Shown here: one piece after another, positions 1 through 11,064 of the stretch
Layout: each line of letters starts with the position of its first letter
Position numbering within the stretch: the first letter of the stretch is position 1
Assembly: GCF_000143415.4 (NCBI RefSeq)
Contig: NW_003314420.1
Coordinates: forward strand, 128,123-192,122
Origin: Selaginella moellendorffii
Lineage: Eukaryota; Streptophyta; Lycopodiopsida; Selaginellales; Selaginellaceae
Direction of reading: 5' to 3'
Length of the DNA: 64,000 nt
Made by a program: the position numbers and the translations under genes
The notes under the pieces: model-generated
What the model was told of the DNA's origin: nothing
The model's database searches: none
The model's input: only the letters and a program-made list of their open reading frames with translations

Positions 1-3000
1 AGACAAATCCAATACCTATAGAACAAATGAACACTCAAGAACCAAACATTACATTGGCGACCACCTCTACTCCATTAAAAGAGCTTCGTCCTAAACGTTC
101 TTCTAAGGATTCTCGCGTTAATCGACCTATATGTTTCTCCCGCGCTTGTGCTACTTCACTGCTGGTTACAATTCTTCCATCTAGCACCTGTATACAAAAA
201 CATATTTTGTGCGAAATACATGATGCTTTTACCTTAAGCTTTTTCATACTGTATATAGAGTAGGTCCTGTACTCTGAACATTGACATAAAGCATTGCCAG
301 ACAAGTCAACAACCATAAGCTTTGGAAGCTCCCGTATATGTAGGAGATCACGCATGTCAGAGATTTGATTGTTTGCCGCATACAGCTCCATCAGACATAT
401 TAACCCACTCAAGCCCTGTAAAGCATTATGTGAAATGTTGACATAGTATGATTATAATTGGGTACCTTTAAGGACTGGATATAGTTTCTCTCGATTGAAA
501 GCTGAGTCAAGGCTCCAAAGCCGTGCAAATGAGCACAAGATGTAAGATAGTTTCTGCTAAGGTCTAGCTTCCAAAGGGATTGCAATGGAGGAATACCTTT
601 GACCTTTGCAATTGACATTTTGAAATCAAAACCATAAGTTTTCTTCATTTTAGTGTCTACCTGTTCGATATGGTTGTTGTCAAGAATGAGCTCTTCTAAA
701 AATGTGCATGATTCTAAGTCTTCAATGGTGGAAATGTCATTGTTGGACAGCAAAAGCCGTCGGAGATTTGGAAGCTTGCCAAAGGACTCCATCTTTCGAA
801 GCTTTTGATCTTCCAGATGCAACTCCTCAATCTCATCAAACCAGGCTTCATCCTGATCAAGTTCCTGAGCATTATGCAAGTGTTTTACCCTGTTAAGAAT
901 TCGAACTTTAGGTTCTAGCATCTGCCAGGGGTTATGTCCTGGCGTTTGGCCGCGAGTTTTGGCGAGGTCTTCATGGCCACCCAAAATCGTTGGAAAAGTA
1001 AACTTCCATTCAGAAAAAGAATTGGCGATGACATAAAATTGCTTAGCATAACTTTCATCCACACGCTCTTCTGTTTAACGATATAGTTAGGATAAGGTAG
1101 TCTTACAAAACACTGACCAGTGGAGATTGGCAAGCTATCTAGAATTAAAAGTGATGGTACATGTCTTGAAACCACTTGTCTGTATGAAAACTCTTCTTCT
1201 AGCGGATTGTTTCTCATGCTGAGGCTTTGCAGTCCGGGGACCTGTGAGTGAAACTATACTTAAAACCTCGTCAGAACTACAAAGTTTTTACTTGTCCATG
1301 AAGAAGCTTCAAATCAGTCGAACACCATATCTCATTGCCTGTCAAGTCAAGTACTTTCAAGTTTACTAGTCCCGATAGGCCTTCTATTCTTTTTATACAA
1401 TTAAAACTCAAATCCAGCTTTTCCAATGACGTGACACCTTCTAGTCCTTTCATTCTGGATATTTTGTTGCACGATAATTCTAGTACTTTCAGATGTACTA
1501 AACTCTTCAAGGCATCAATCTCGTCAATGTTGTAATTGTGAATGTTGAGATGTAAAACTTTAGAAAAATCGTGAACAGTATGATTTTTCAAAATCAAGTC
1601 GTTTGTTAGCAGAATCGATTTGTCAGAAAGTTTTATCCTCCGACTGCGTTGATGTCGTGGAGAATGATTTACAGTTCTAGATCCCTTAGCTGCTACTGTT
1701 TGTATAGGATCAGTAAAAGGTATACATTTCCAAGAGCCTCTGTCTTTATCTGATTCGCACTCCGATGTGAAAAGCATGCGCTTTTGTCTGGCTGATATTC
1801 TCTGCGTGATTTCTCCTCCGTTTTCGTTGTGGTAAGTATACTGAAATTCGACCAGATATTCAGGCACTACAAGGGTGGACTCAAAGACAAACCACGACCG
1901 TTGTACGGGGTCAGATGGATGAAGTCTATAAACAGAATCAGCTCCCGGATAAGTGGACTTTTTCGCTGCAGGCGAGGCTAAATTGACTGCCATTACAAAC
2001 TGGTTCATCATGTTAATGAACAATTTGTTGAGGGTAATAGTTACCAGTAAGATCCTGGACCGAGCAACCAAGGTAAGCTTTCACAACCAAAACCCAGCCT
2101 GGAGCCTTTATATTCCAAGGGGACTCTGTCTGCAACTGCTCAGCAATCACCTGCTCAGAATCCAAGTCAAATAGATGAAAATTCATAAAGTTATTAACCT
2201 GAAGGCGGCGCACATCTGCTAAACCAATAGAATTTGAAAGTAAAACTGGCCCATGGCAGCCATGATTAGACTGTCCAGGCAAGTAGGGGAATCCCTCCTC
2301 CACAATGCACTGAAATTCATCTGCGCATTGCAACGTTTCCCCGTAAAGAAGGTACTCAACATGCTTCTTTCTAGATTTAACCACCTGAAATAATGAAGTG
2401 AACGCCATAAAATGGAAAAGAAGTCAGTCCCACCGAACCTTTCCTTCAAAGCCTTTCTCCCACCGGTCTTGGAGGAAGCGATTATGTATACGTATCACTT
2501 TCAGTACACGAACCCCAGTGATACCAAATGGAGAATAGTCCAGTAATGAAAATCTTGAGGTCACTAAGTTGTCGCAGTTTTTAAACCAGACATCCCTTGG
2601 ATTCCCTATTTCCATGCGAATGTTACCACCTAAGAAAAGAAGTGCGTTAGTGTGGGTGAAAACGGGAAGTAATTCAGCCGAAACCTGTGTCAAGCTCCAG
2701 CTTGAGCCAGTGTATTTTGCGCTCTACAGCAGCTCTTTCCTTGGCTCTGACAATGTGCATGTCCTCTCTTAGTGTATCCAGGCGTGCCATTACATGCGAT
2801 ATTTGATTCTCAAGAGTGGTAACCATGGATTTGGAATGATGCCACCAATCTTGTCTTCTGGATTGCTCAAGCCCCACAAATGAAGTCTTAGTAGACCTGA
2901 AAGCTTCTTGAAACTCATGTGCCTGCTTCATTTGCTGCCTCAGATCCTTTTGATTTCTAAATAGCTTTGCAAGTGTTCTACAAGGAATATTGGCTTTTCA

Positions 3001-4116
3001 GGTCAATAGCTTGTGTCATGTAGCAACAAAACTACTTACTTTTGAAGACTTCTTGCACGTCTTGACTCACATTTCACAGACAGAGATGCAATATTCTCCC
3101 TATTGTGCTGCAAAGACTTTATGCACATATTATAGTAGACTCTCTTCCTGGTATAAGTAGCTTTCGCAGCCTGTTTGAGTTCCTCTGCCATATCCTCCGA
3201 ATCCAGCATAATTAACTGTTGCATACGGAAGAGGATATAAGTCTGCGAAAAAGCCAGGTAAATAACGATAAAATTGTAAGCAAAACATAAATCTACCTGA
3301 TAATTATGAAGCAAAGCTATAGGACTACTACCCCAATTCGGGTCGGCAAAACGTAAATCCCTTAAAAACTTTAGCCTTGTCAAGTTCCCAATCTCCTGCA
3401 GTTGTTTTCGATTTAAGTAAACATTTATATGCTAATTGGACGACTAACCTTAAATGATCCTATCCCAGTGGCGGCAACATTAAGATGTTCCAGCAGTTTC
3501 AAATTTACAATATCTCCAAGCTGACTTATGGTGTTGCATGCGAGATTGAGCTCTCTTAGTCTCGCAAGATTTTCAAGCCCCTCCACTTTCTTAATCTGAT
3601 TGTTTGCGAGCCAGAGAACTTCGAGACTAGAAAGATGGGAGATATTCCTAACTTGACTGATTTGGTTGCTATGCAAATAGAGTTCTTTGAGCCTAAAACA
3701 ACCATCCAGGCCTTCAATCCTGCAGCCCGACCAAGTTAATTTTTCAAGATGTATCATGTTAAAAAATTCTAAACCTTTGAATATGATTTTCATTAAGTCG
3801 AAGGACTTCCAGATAGGGACAATTGTGAAGCCCATGAATTCCCCCAAGATTTTGCTGAACCAGGGAAAGTGAGACAAGGTTTGGAAAGAAAGACATGCAG
3901 CAAATTCGAGGGAGGGTGTGCATAAACATTTCGACACTTTTGATAGTCTCTGGAGCAGATACCAATTGTTCCTCTGTAATGTCGTTGTATTCGCAGATAT
4001 CCTGTAAAGCTGTTTGGAAAGAGATAGTTGAGAGTCTGAATGAAAAGAGCGGCGAGTTTTACACCTTGGCACTCGTCTGGAGAAACCATTCGCAAAATCT
4101 GCTTTAAGTCTCCCAT
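1..4116 (-). CDS. LRRC9: LRRC9-like leucine-rich-repeat protein, 15 exons, 3' end beyond window
   Basis: Start codon at 4116-4114. Exons (high to low): 4116-4065, 4009-3775, 3719-3449, 3395-3297, 3242-3040, 2977-2685, 2629-2439, 2384-2045, 1986-1292, 1241-1118, 1070-661, 603-466, 415-233, 187-65, 15-1. Every junction is GT-AG and all phases agree, giving about 1,124 uninterrupted codons. Order: N-terminal leucine-rich repeats (for example LRELNLACNTIS), a charged coiled-coil stretch in exons 5-6, the segment DTGGNIRMEIGNPRDVWF over the exon 6/7 junction, then a second repeat block in exons 9-14. This double-LRR layout with a middle linker matches the LRRC9 family of ciliated eukaryotes, thought to act at the axoneme or cilium. 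The vertebrate family is roughly 1,450 residues, so a few hundred remain off the left edge. The 661/603 junction skips 19 in-frame codons, so retention there is possible. The identity rests on motif order, not a search. Confidence 0.85.
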
Positions 4117-4610
4117 GCTGGTCCACGAGAAATAATTTCACAGCAGCCTGCATTGTTCTTTGAGCATGGCAAACCTAATTTGCTCTGTAAATGGAAGTCT
4201 TGTCCCAATGGGTGAGCTTCGTTGAGAGCCAAAGCTTGAGAGTTCGTGCATGTCGAGCTGACTATAGTGTACCGATCATGAGCGAATAATCTAGAGACAG
4301 AGCAAGAACGGTCCACAGTTTAAACTGCTGTAAAATTTAGGGTAAGTGGAACAAGAGCAATGGAGCAGGCAACAGAGGAAACTTTAACTCATTGCTTCGC
4401 AGACTGGGTATACGACTTTAATGGAAACACGTGGTTTACAGTGTTTATAGAGAGCTGAGGAAGCTTCTCGTTTCTTAGAAATGGCAATCCAGAGGGTAGA
4501 ATGCGCCCCACAAACTTCTAGGCCTCATTCTCCATGTAATTTCTGCACACAGTCTGTTTTCCCCAAAGGTATTATAGAAAAAATTCCTTAGAATGTGTGG
4601 ATTGACTGAA
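4117..4610. other. Upstream region of the LRRC9-like gene, no gene seen
   Basis: This is the only non-repeat-looking stretch upstream of the LRRC9-like start, so it presumably holds its promoter and 5' UTR. I see no convincing TATA box or other gene. From about 4610 the sequence becomes a gag remnant. Confidence 0.4.
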
Positions 4611-4611
4611 G

Positions 4612-5735
4612 ATTCCAACTGTGAAGAAGTTCAATTTGAAGAAGTTTTTGGCTGCCAGAGGAATTCCAGATGCAGAGGCTTTAATGGCCATTCTAATGGT
4701 TTTGAGTGATATAGGTCTTTGATGGTGGAATTGGCTTGAGGAATTTTGTGTTGCAGACAAGAAACCATCAATATCTACTATGGATGAGTTTGAAGCTGCT
4801 TTTTATTTACATTTTACCCCTGATTATGATGTGAAGAATGCTTGCACAAAACTTTGACATTTCTAGCAAGGGAAAATGAGCTTACTCACTTGATAAGCTG
4901 TGTCCCAATGAAGGATCCAGATCAAAACAAATCCTACTTCTTGATAGCGTTCATAGTGAGAGCATGAGGCAACACTCATCATTCCCAACTTATAAAGAGT
5001 TTGAAATTTGTCAACTTGACAATGACAAACATAAGGCTCCCAAGTGTTTGAGGAGTCCTTCAGTCAAGAATCATTGTAATAATCATTGTGGACATAGGGA
5101 TGGGAACAAACATCACAAGTTGAAGTTTGTGGTGACCACTTCAGATGCAAAAGGGTTGAAGAAGCAAAAGTTCTTTGTGAAGAATTATATCCAAAGTTAT
5201 CATCATTACGTCAAGCTTAGACACTACAAAATTAATTTTCCTCAGCTGAAGAACAAGCAACAAAGAAAAAAGAATGGCCAATCTTCTAATGAAGGCAAGT
5301 CAGATACTAAGAAGTTGCAATGTGAGGATGATGAGAAAGACTGTTTTGGTTAGAGGAAGAGGCTTTCGATTGTTGCTTATCAACTAAATTATGTGTTGAA
5401 AAAGATGGAGTTCGAGCACACTCATGCATCAGCTTTAATGCTAGAGGGCATGTTCCATGGTAGTCCAATGTGGATTTTATTGGATAGTGGAAGTGATGAA
5501 AATTTTGTTTCGATAAAGTTTGTTGAGGAATATGGCCTGGTGACATGAGGAATTCTTCTATACATGGTGGAAGGTGTAACTACCCCTTTTTAGCAATTCA
5601 ATGCTTCTGTAGAGTGGCTAGAAGTGTTGGTTGGCAAAACCACACTTGTGGAGACTTTTTATATTGCAGAGATCCATCATGTGAATCTCATTTTTGGGAT
5701 GCCATGGTTGAGAGGGTGGATCTGGAGATAAAGAG
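4612..5735 (+). pseudogene. Ty3/Gypsy gag-protease remnant
   Basis: Around 4620-4860 a broken frame reads like a retrotransposon gag capsid: LKKFLAARGIPDAEALMA, then a WW pair and TMDEFEAAFYLHFTP. A basic stretch follows (4964-5353). At about 5405-5520 the frame gives the aspartic protease core ILLDSGSDENFVS, and about 150 bp later LIFGMPWL, the usual second protease strand. Several stop codons and frameshifts interrupt it, and no reverse transcriptase follows. I found no LTRs tied to this piece. It is a decayed fragment in the same orientation as the pol at 21.5-24.5 kb but clearly a different lineage (DSG rather than DTG). Confidence 0.7.
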
Positions 5736-6631
5736 AGGTGTTACATGTGGGGGGGACCCTGGAAAATTCTGGGTTCTCTCATGTTATATGCACCCCTTTT
5801 GGGCAATTGGAGCTTGGAATCCGTTTGGGTCGACCTAGGAGAGCCCCGGGCCCCAATTCTGGAGAATCCTCCAAGTCAACCCTAGAGGAGCCTTGGCCAT
5901 ACATGTGGCAACCTAAATTTGTTTTAGATCTGGTGGAAATAAGGCCATGCTACAGCTAGTGCACCCAAGAAAATTAACGAGAGATGGAATCACTACACCA
6001 TCCCTCAAGAGGACAATCAGGTAGCTCAAGAGCACCCACAACAACATCAATGGTGCAACCATAAGCTACAAACCAAGTAAGGATTAGAGAATTTTTGTAT
6101 TTGTATTCATGATGCATTTCTAAGAAAACTTGGCATCTCTAGCATCATTTTCAGTTCAGAATTTTTATTTATTTGCAAGGCAGAGTCTTGGGGATGCCCT
6201 AGTGAGCTAAAATTTTCATTTTATTTAAGCTAAATTTTTCTTTTTAGGAAACACAATTGGACTTAGAACTCATGGAAAATCCACAAGTGCCTTAGAATTT
6301 GGATTGTGCTTTTAGAAACATGTTTAGTGTAGTTTATGTAATAGTCACTTACTCAACAAAATGTTTACACACCAAAACTTCTTTAAGTCCACAAGACCTA
6401 TCTAATGAGTTTTTCAAGTTTAAATTTTGGTTTGAGTTTTCTTTTCCTTCTACATTTCAGTTGACTTTGGTTCTTTCCTTATCTGTAACTATGTCTCAAT
6501 AGCAGGAAATACAGCTACAAGTTGCCTCGACACCTCAACTTTCAATCTCTTAAATCCAGACTAGTAGAAGTGATTCAAAGTATTTTAAACAGAAGATTGA
6601 AGTTAGGAAGGAGAAGAGATGGACACTAGAG
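5736..6631. other. Decayed repeat or intergenic DNA, nothing assignable
   Basis: A stretch with only short open frames. 5740-5960 is GC-richer and might be an LTR edge next to the gag-protease remnant, but I could not find a second copy. The rest is AT-rich with no recognisable domain. Confidence 0.35.
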
Positions 6632-6891
6632 TGTAAGCCATAAATTTTGCTTTTCCAATTTGCCAACTTACCTTGTTTATCTAACCACCACTGCCTTAGC
6701 TTTAGTTAAGTTTCCTTACCAAGGTTTCTACCTATTGTACTAGCTCATACTTGGTTTTAGCTATTCATTACACAAGCAATGGAATGTTAGCCATCCATTT
6801 ATGAATTCTCAAATTCTCTCCTAGTGGCCCTCCCCAGATTAAACTAGACTTAAGGTTCAGATACATTCTTCACAAGCACAAACAGCTAAAC

Positions 6892-7566
6892 TGTAGCGCA
6901 TGTGATCATGGGATGAGATTTGGATATACTGTCACCGTGGATCCTTGGAACCTTGGGAGATAAATGGGGATAAAATAGCCACTAAGGGCTCTCTCATCAA
7001 GCAATTGCCCCTTTTCCAGTTGGCTTAAGGGGAGAGAGATAAGGTGCGCTACAGTTGGTATCGGAGCAAATGGCACGGGTTCGATTCCCATTGATTAGTG
7101 GCTACTTAAAAGTATAATATACCCTTGAGCAAGGTATATTCCTACCCCTAAAAATTTAAATCGTACATATTGGGCATCCATGCGTACGTCCTTCCTCTTG
7201 TGTGGAGTATCCACGGACGAAGGTATCCACCGTGGGACTGCGGTACGGGTGGATGACTAGTTGCCTCACATGGAATAGCTGGTCTACACAATGGAAGGAT
7301 TGGTAGATTGAGTGCGGAAATGGAGGTGTTGGTTCCCCTTGGCTCAGTAGGGGTTGTTAGTCAATAGTCAATGAGGACATTGACATCTCTAAAGGGGGGG
7401 TGAGTGTAGTGCATGTGATCATGGGATGAGATTTGGATATACTGTCACCGTGGATCTTTGGAACCTTGGGAGATAAATGGGGATAAAATAGCCACTAAGG
7501 GCTCTCTCATCAAGCAATTGCCCCTTTTCCAGTTGGCTTAAGGGGAGAGAGATAAGGTGCGCTACA
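6892..7566 (+). mobile_element. Complete TRIM (miniature LTR retrotransposon), 675 bp, TSD TAAAC
   Basis: Two direct repeats of 162 bp (6892-7053 and 7405-7566) start TGTAG and end GCTACA, nearly identical. A 5-bp target duplication TAAAC flanks them (6887-6891 and 7567-7571). Just inside the left LTR is a primer-binding-like GTTGGTATCGGAGC (tRNA-iMet type). Just inside the right LTR is a polypurine tract, AAAGGGGGGGTGAG. The 351-bp interior has no coding capacity, which defines a TRIM that must rely on another element's enzymes. It inserted into an older family-B LTR, so it is younger than that LTR. Confidence 0.93.
7054..7068 (+). promoter_or_regulatory. Primer-binding site of the TRIM
   Basis: GTTGGTATCGGAGC directly follows the left LTR and resembles the plant tRNA-iMet complement TGGTATCAGAGC with one change. 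About 8 bp further on is GGGTTCGATTCCC, which has a tRNA T-arm (pol III B-box) look. Confidence 0.7.
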
Positions 7567-7845
7567 TAAACACACTAAGCCTCCAGGTTCCTAACCTCCC
7601 TTGGTACCACAAAACTTGATCATAGGACCCTCTAATCCCAAGCCTAGGGGCATCACTTGCTTTGGGACCCTAAGGGGAAACATTGTGGCCTAACGGCCAG
7701 GTATGGGTACCCTATTCCCCCGCTTCCATCCCGAAGGGAAGGCCCAAACCCCTAGGATGGGGCAAGGACAATTGATCCATATAATACTCAAGTGGGGCAC
7801 CACTCCACATGAGCTGGGAGCACCACAGTCAGTTTTCCTGTGTTT

Positions 7846-7945
7846 TTCTATGTTATGCTTGTTGGACTTTGGCTTCAACCACTGTTATGTAGCACACTTT
7901 TAGCTCCAGTTTGAGGCTTAGGGATTTTTATCTCATAAAGCCTTC
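7846..7945 (-). repeat. Family-A LTR remnant fused to family-B LTR
   Basis: Degraded match to the reversed 5' end of family-A LTRs (compare 29820-29927): the gctccagtttgaggctta and gggatttttatctcata stretches. It is joined directly to family-B sequence, so the LTR here is chimeric or a deletion product. Confidence 0.5.
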
Positions 7946-8474
7946 CAATAGTAAGTTTGAGTAAAATGGTTTAGGGCTTCACCATTACCCATCCCATGAT
8001 TCACCACTTGTAAAACCATCATAACCAACATATATTGATATAGGCCTTTTTGATTGTATAATATGAACACAAACATTGAGATTACATCTCATTGCAAATC
8101 GTCTCTTGAGGACATAAAAATGATTTATATATTTGATCTTTTGTCCCTAATGACCCTCTTTTTGGTCTCTAACTTTGACTAAACCTCAAGTTTGAGTTTC
8201 CACTACCTTTAGTTCAATCTAAAAAAAAGCTTTTGAGAGCACAACAATGACTACTTGAATTAATAAACTATCCCTATAGTCTTAATTGATCCTTTTATAA
8301 TCATGTCTAGGAATGATCCACTAATGCCATATTAGAGAACTATAGACAAGCTTATTTGCCACTCATACCAAACTTAGAGAAGGTTTACTTTTACCTTTGG
8401 TAACATGGAACAACTCATGGTAACCACTGATAGGCTAACATTAATCTTTCCAACTCAAAGTGTAACCTTAAGTT

Positions 8475-8628
8475 TGTAGCACACTTTATCTCTCTCCCCT
8501 TAATCCAAGGGATAATTGTTTGATGAGAGAGCTCTTAATGCCTATTTTATACCCATTTATCCCCCAAGGTTCCAAACATCTATAGTGATAGTATATTTAA
8601 ATCTTATCCCGTGATCACATGCACTATA
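8475..8628 (-). mobile_element. Solo TRIM LTR with TSD AAGTT
   Basis: 154 bp matching the reverse complement of the 162-bp LTRs at 6892-7566. It is flanked on both sides by AAGTT (8470-8474 and 8629-8633). The intact duplication with a single LTR indicates LTR-LTR recombination after insertion. It is more diverged than the complete TRIM, so older. Confidence 0.85.
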
Positions 8629-8753
8629 AAGTTGCTAAAATACCTCAATCACTAAGTGCAAGCATAAACTTGTGTAAAAAGTGCATCAAAAATATATTTT
8701 GAACCTAAGCAAAAGCTTATACAATATAGTATGAAAAAGTAACTAAAAAAAAA

Positions 8754-9125
8754 TGTTAGCGACTAAATTTTCCATTCTACTTTAATCACTTAACCACACC
8801 TCCGACCACTTGGAGGAGTCTCACTCACAACCTCCATAAGTCCTGTTCTGGACTTAAGGACTTGCTAGCCCTAAGAATGGCATCCATCTCGGATACTTCC
8901 ACGTGTCATGTGTTGGTCCTCTTGTCTCTCTTTTCTAGAGACTCACTTATTGCTTGCTTCATGCTTGTTCCTCGAGCCCTTCATTGGGAGTTCCACTCCT
9001 GCTCTCGACTTTTCAAGTCAGAGCTTTTAGTCCAAACGTGTTATGCTCATTTGGCTTTCACTTCGGCCACTACCATATGGCACCCTTGTGGCTCCATTTT
9101 GGGGCTTAGGGATTTGTGTCTCACA
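8754..9125 (-). repeat. Internally deleted family-A LTR, reverse orientation
   Basis: Left side matches the reversed 3' end of family-A LTRs (compare 24752). At about 8885 it jumps to the reversed 5' part (acttccacgtgtcatgtg onwards) and ends with the characteristic gtctcaca at 9125. The middle of the LTR, with the tandem array, is missing. No target duplication is visible. Confidence 0.7.
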
Positions 9126-9264
9126 CTCAATGGACACATGTGAAGCCATAACAACTAAACATATACCCACTTGGATCATTGTCATCATCCCTATGTATGC
9201 AATGAGATTATTTACTTAATCTCATTGGATAGTACTCACTGAGACATATTTTATAATACAAAAT

Positions 9265-9335
9265 GTAGCACATGTTATTTTCACCCTTTACCTTATAGTG
9301 ATTTACCATAGGATAACTATAGAGCAAACTTGAGT
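9265..9335 (-). repeat. Family-C LTR 3' end fragment, reverse orientation
   Basis: tgtagcacatgttattttc and the following tatagtgatttaccatagg are the reverse complement of the LTR end at 33640-33692. The decayed primer-binding site and interior lie to its left, as expected for a minus-strand element. Confidence 0.55.
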
Positions 9336-9737
9336 TTTTAGGCCTTAGGCCACTAAATGAAGCAATGGAGCCAAACTCTCAAGTATATAGTAAAGAGCAA
9401 AGAACTAGAGCATAGGATGACTCCCAAGCATATAGCCTAAGGAGTAAAAGGATAAAATTGAAAACCTTGAATAGAGTTTGGTGAAATTTTAGTATAATGC
9501 TAGGATATGGATATTCCATCAACTAGCATGGTATGGAACTTGTGCTTAAACCCAAGCCAGATGTAAAACAAGAAAAAGCATACAAATGAGGAGCTAAACT
9601 ATGCCTCAAGTTAGTCAGCCATGCCCAACTTACCCTACTATACATTTCAAACCCCTCTTCTGAATATAAGCACAAGCTTTTGTCTTTCACCATAGTTCTA
9701 GAAGTTCATTTTTGGGATAATTACAAGAGCTTACTAA
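9336..9737. other. Unassigned AT-rich repeat-like DNA
   Basis: No open frame with protein-like character and no second copy recognised in the window. It probably belongs to the family-C LTR body. Confidence 0.3.
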
Positions 9738-10452
9738 TGTAAGGAACCAACTCCCCAAGGTGCCATATGCTAAAGGATCCTTAAAACCATGACTGGAATG
9801 ATAAAGAGTTCATCAAATAAGATCGAGTTTGAAAATAACTCTAAGACCAAGTTTGAGACCAAGCTCGAGACCAAGCTCGAGACCAACTTAGAGACCTAGT
9901 GCGAGACTAAGTCTGAGATCGAGTCTGAGACTGAGTCCGAGGTCAGATTTGAGAGCTCTCGACTCATGTGGAGTGGTGCCCCACTTGAGTACCATACGGC
10001 TTATTGATCCTTGCTTTTTCTAAGGGGCTTGGGCCTTTCCTTTGGGTGCAAGTGGGGGAGTAGGGGTACCTATACCATAGTGTTTCCCCTTGGGGTCCCA
10101 AAATAAGAGATGCACCCAATGCTTGGGATTTAGATGGTCCTATGATGAAGTCTTATGGTACAAAGGGATGTTAGGAACTTGGAAACTTGATGTATTTGAA
10201 TACTTGTGCTTGCAGGGAGTATAGCTAAACCATAAGTCCAATTTAACATGAGGGGGATTGAGAGAGAATTTAAGAATTCGTGGATGGTTAGCTCCCTGTT
10301 GCTCATCTAGTGAGTAGCTAAAGCCAAGTAGAACCAAGTAGGAGTGGGTTCTATAAGCAAGAACCTTAGCAAAGAAACTTAACTAATGATAAGGTAGTGG
10401 TGGTCAGATAGATGAGGTAAGCTAGCAAATTGGAAAGGAAAAATGGCTTATA
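9738..10452 (+). repeat. Family-B 5' LTR (715 bp, shortened)
   Basis: Begins TGTAAGGAACCAACTCCCC and ends GGCTTATA (a decayed TTACA), directly followed by a tRNA-iMet-type primer-binding site, which fixes the orientation. It carries a short GAGACCAAGTT/GAGTCTGAG tandem stretch at 9828-9960. A decayed family-B gag follows at about 10591. Confidence 0.75.
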
Positions 10453-10468
10453 ATTTGGTATTAGAGGC
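10453..10468 (+). promoter_or_regulatory. Family-B primer-binding site
   Basis: ATTTGGTATTAGAGGC directly after the LTR; compare the tRNA-iMet-type TGGTATCAGAGC. It orients the LTR and the gag behind it. Confidence 0.65.
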
Positions 10469-10590
10469 TTTTCCACATTCTAGCGAAGGATAAATGTGGA
10501 TTGCTAGGAGATGGTTAAAGCATGGCATAAGAGAACTACGGTGAAGACAGAACCTCCTCTAAAGCTAGAGCTTTCAATCGAACAAGAACC

Positions 10591-11064
10591 TATTAGATGA
10601 GGAATACTTGCATGGGGAGGACTCCAAAGAGGAAACTTCGAAACAAGAGTCTAGTGGGGAGGTTTGGTTGTCCAAGGCTCAATTGGATGTTCTAGAAGCA
10701 TAATTGGTATAGACCAATACCCTATTGGAGACCCTCGTATGCAAGTTAAAGTGTGACGAGAAATAAAAAAAAGAAGCAAAAGATGCAAATGCTGGCAGTG
10801 TAAAAGGCATGGACCCTTTGGTAAGGATTAAGGCAAAACCAAATAAAGTCAAACAAACCAAAGTAGAATTAGTCCCTCAAGCACTTCCCAAGTATAAACC
10901 AAAGCCCCCATCGATCTTCAAGGGAGTGAATGACTATAAGGTGGTGGAGGATTAGTTTTATGATATGGAGAATTACTTCTAAGTGTTATGGTTACCAAGT
11001 TTGGAAAATGTCCCTTGTGCAAAACTATACTTAGTAAATAATGCTAAGTATTGGTAGAGAATAA
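10591..11064 (+). pseudogene. Family-B gag remnant, 5' part
   Basis: With frame changes and stops this parallels the gag at 36447-37287: KYKPKPPSIFKGVND, a FYDMENYF stretch and NAKYW just before the break. In gag, the phrase on fruit of a motif F-x-G-x-N-D followed by a trp-rich helix marks the start of the capsid domain. It is interrupted at 11064 by a solo LTR and resumes at 12165. Confidence 0.65.

Larger units (their letters stand above)
6632..7845 (-). mobile_element. Family-B LTR remnant, reverse orientation, with TRIM inserted
   Basis: Begins TGTAAGCCATAAATTTTGC at 6632, the reverse complement of the family-B LTR 3' end, and follows the LTR at 11065-12164 and 37288-38452 with scattered changes. 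The TRIM at 6892-7566 splits it. After about 7845 the family-B similarity stops before the tandem-repeat part and the sequence changes to family-A LTR. Confidence 0.7.
7960..9264 (-). mobile_element. Family-C element internal remnant, reverse orientation
   Basis: Segments are reverse complements of 33700-34100: tggtaaccactgataggcta (about 8418) mirrors the tagcctatcggtggttcca region, and 9160-9240 mirrors the stretch after the family-C primer-binding site. No coding potential is seen. A solo TRIM LTR (8475-8628) and an internally deleted family-A LTR (8754-9125) are embedded in it. Confidence 0.55.

Noticed and set aside
3759-3965. An apparent frameshift in the LRRC9-like gene after NENHIQ
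   Set aside because: A 55-nt GT-AG intron (3720-3774) explains it and restores a perfect leucine-rich repeat (HIQ|RIEGLDGCF).
4964-5353. An independent 129-codon gene
   Set aside because: It sits in register between gag-like and protease-like sequence and is basic like a gag nucleocapsid, so it is part of the Gypsy remnant.
7069-7092. Possible tRNA gene near GGGTTCGATTCCC
   Set aside because: Only a T-arm-like motif is present; no acceptor stem, D-arm or anticodon arm can be folded around it.
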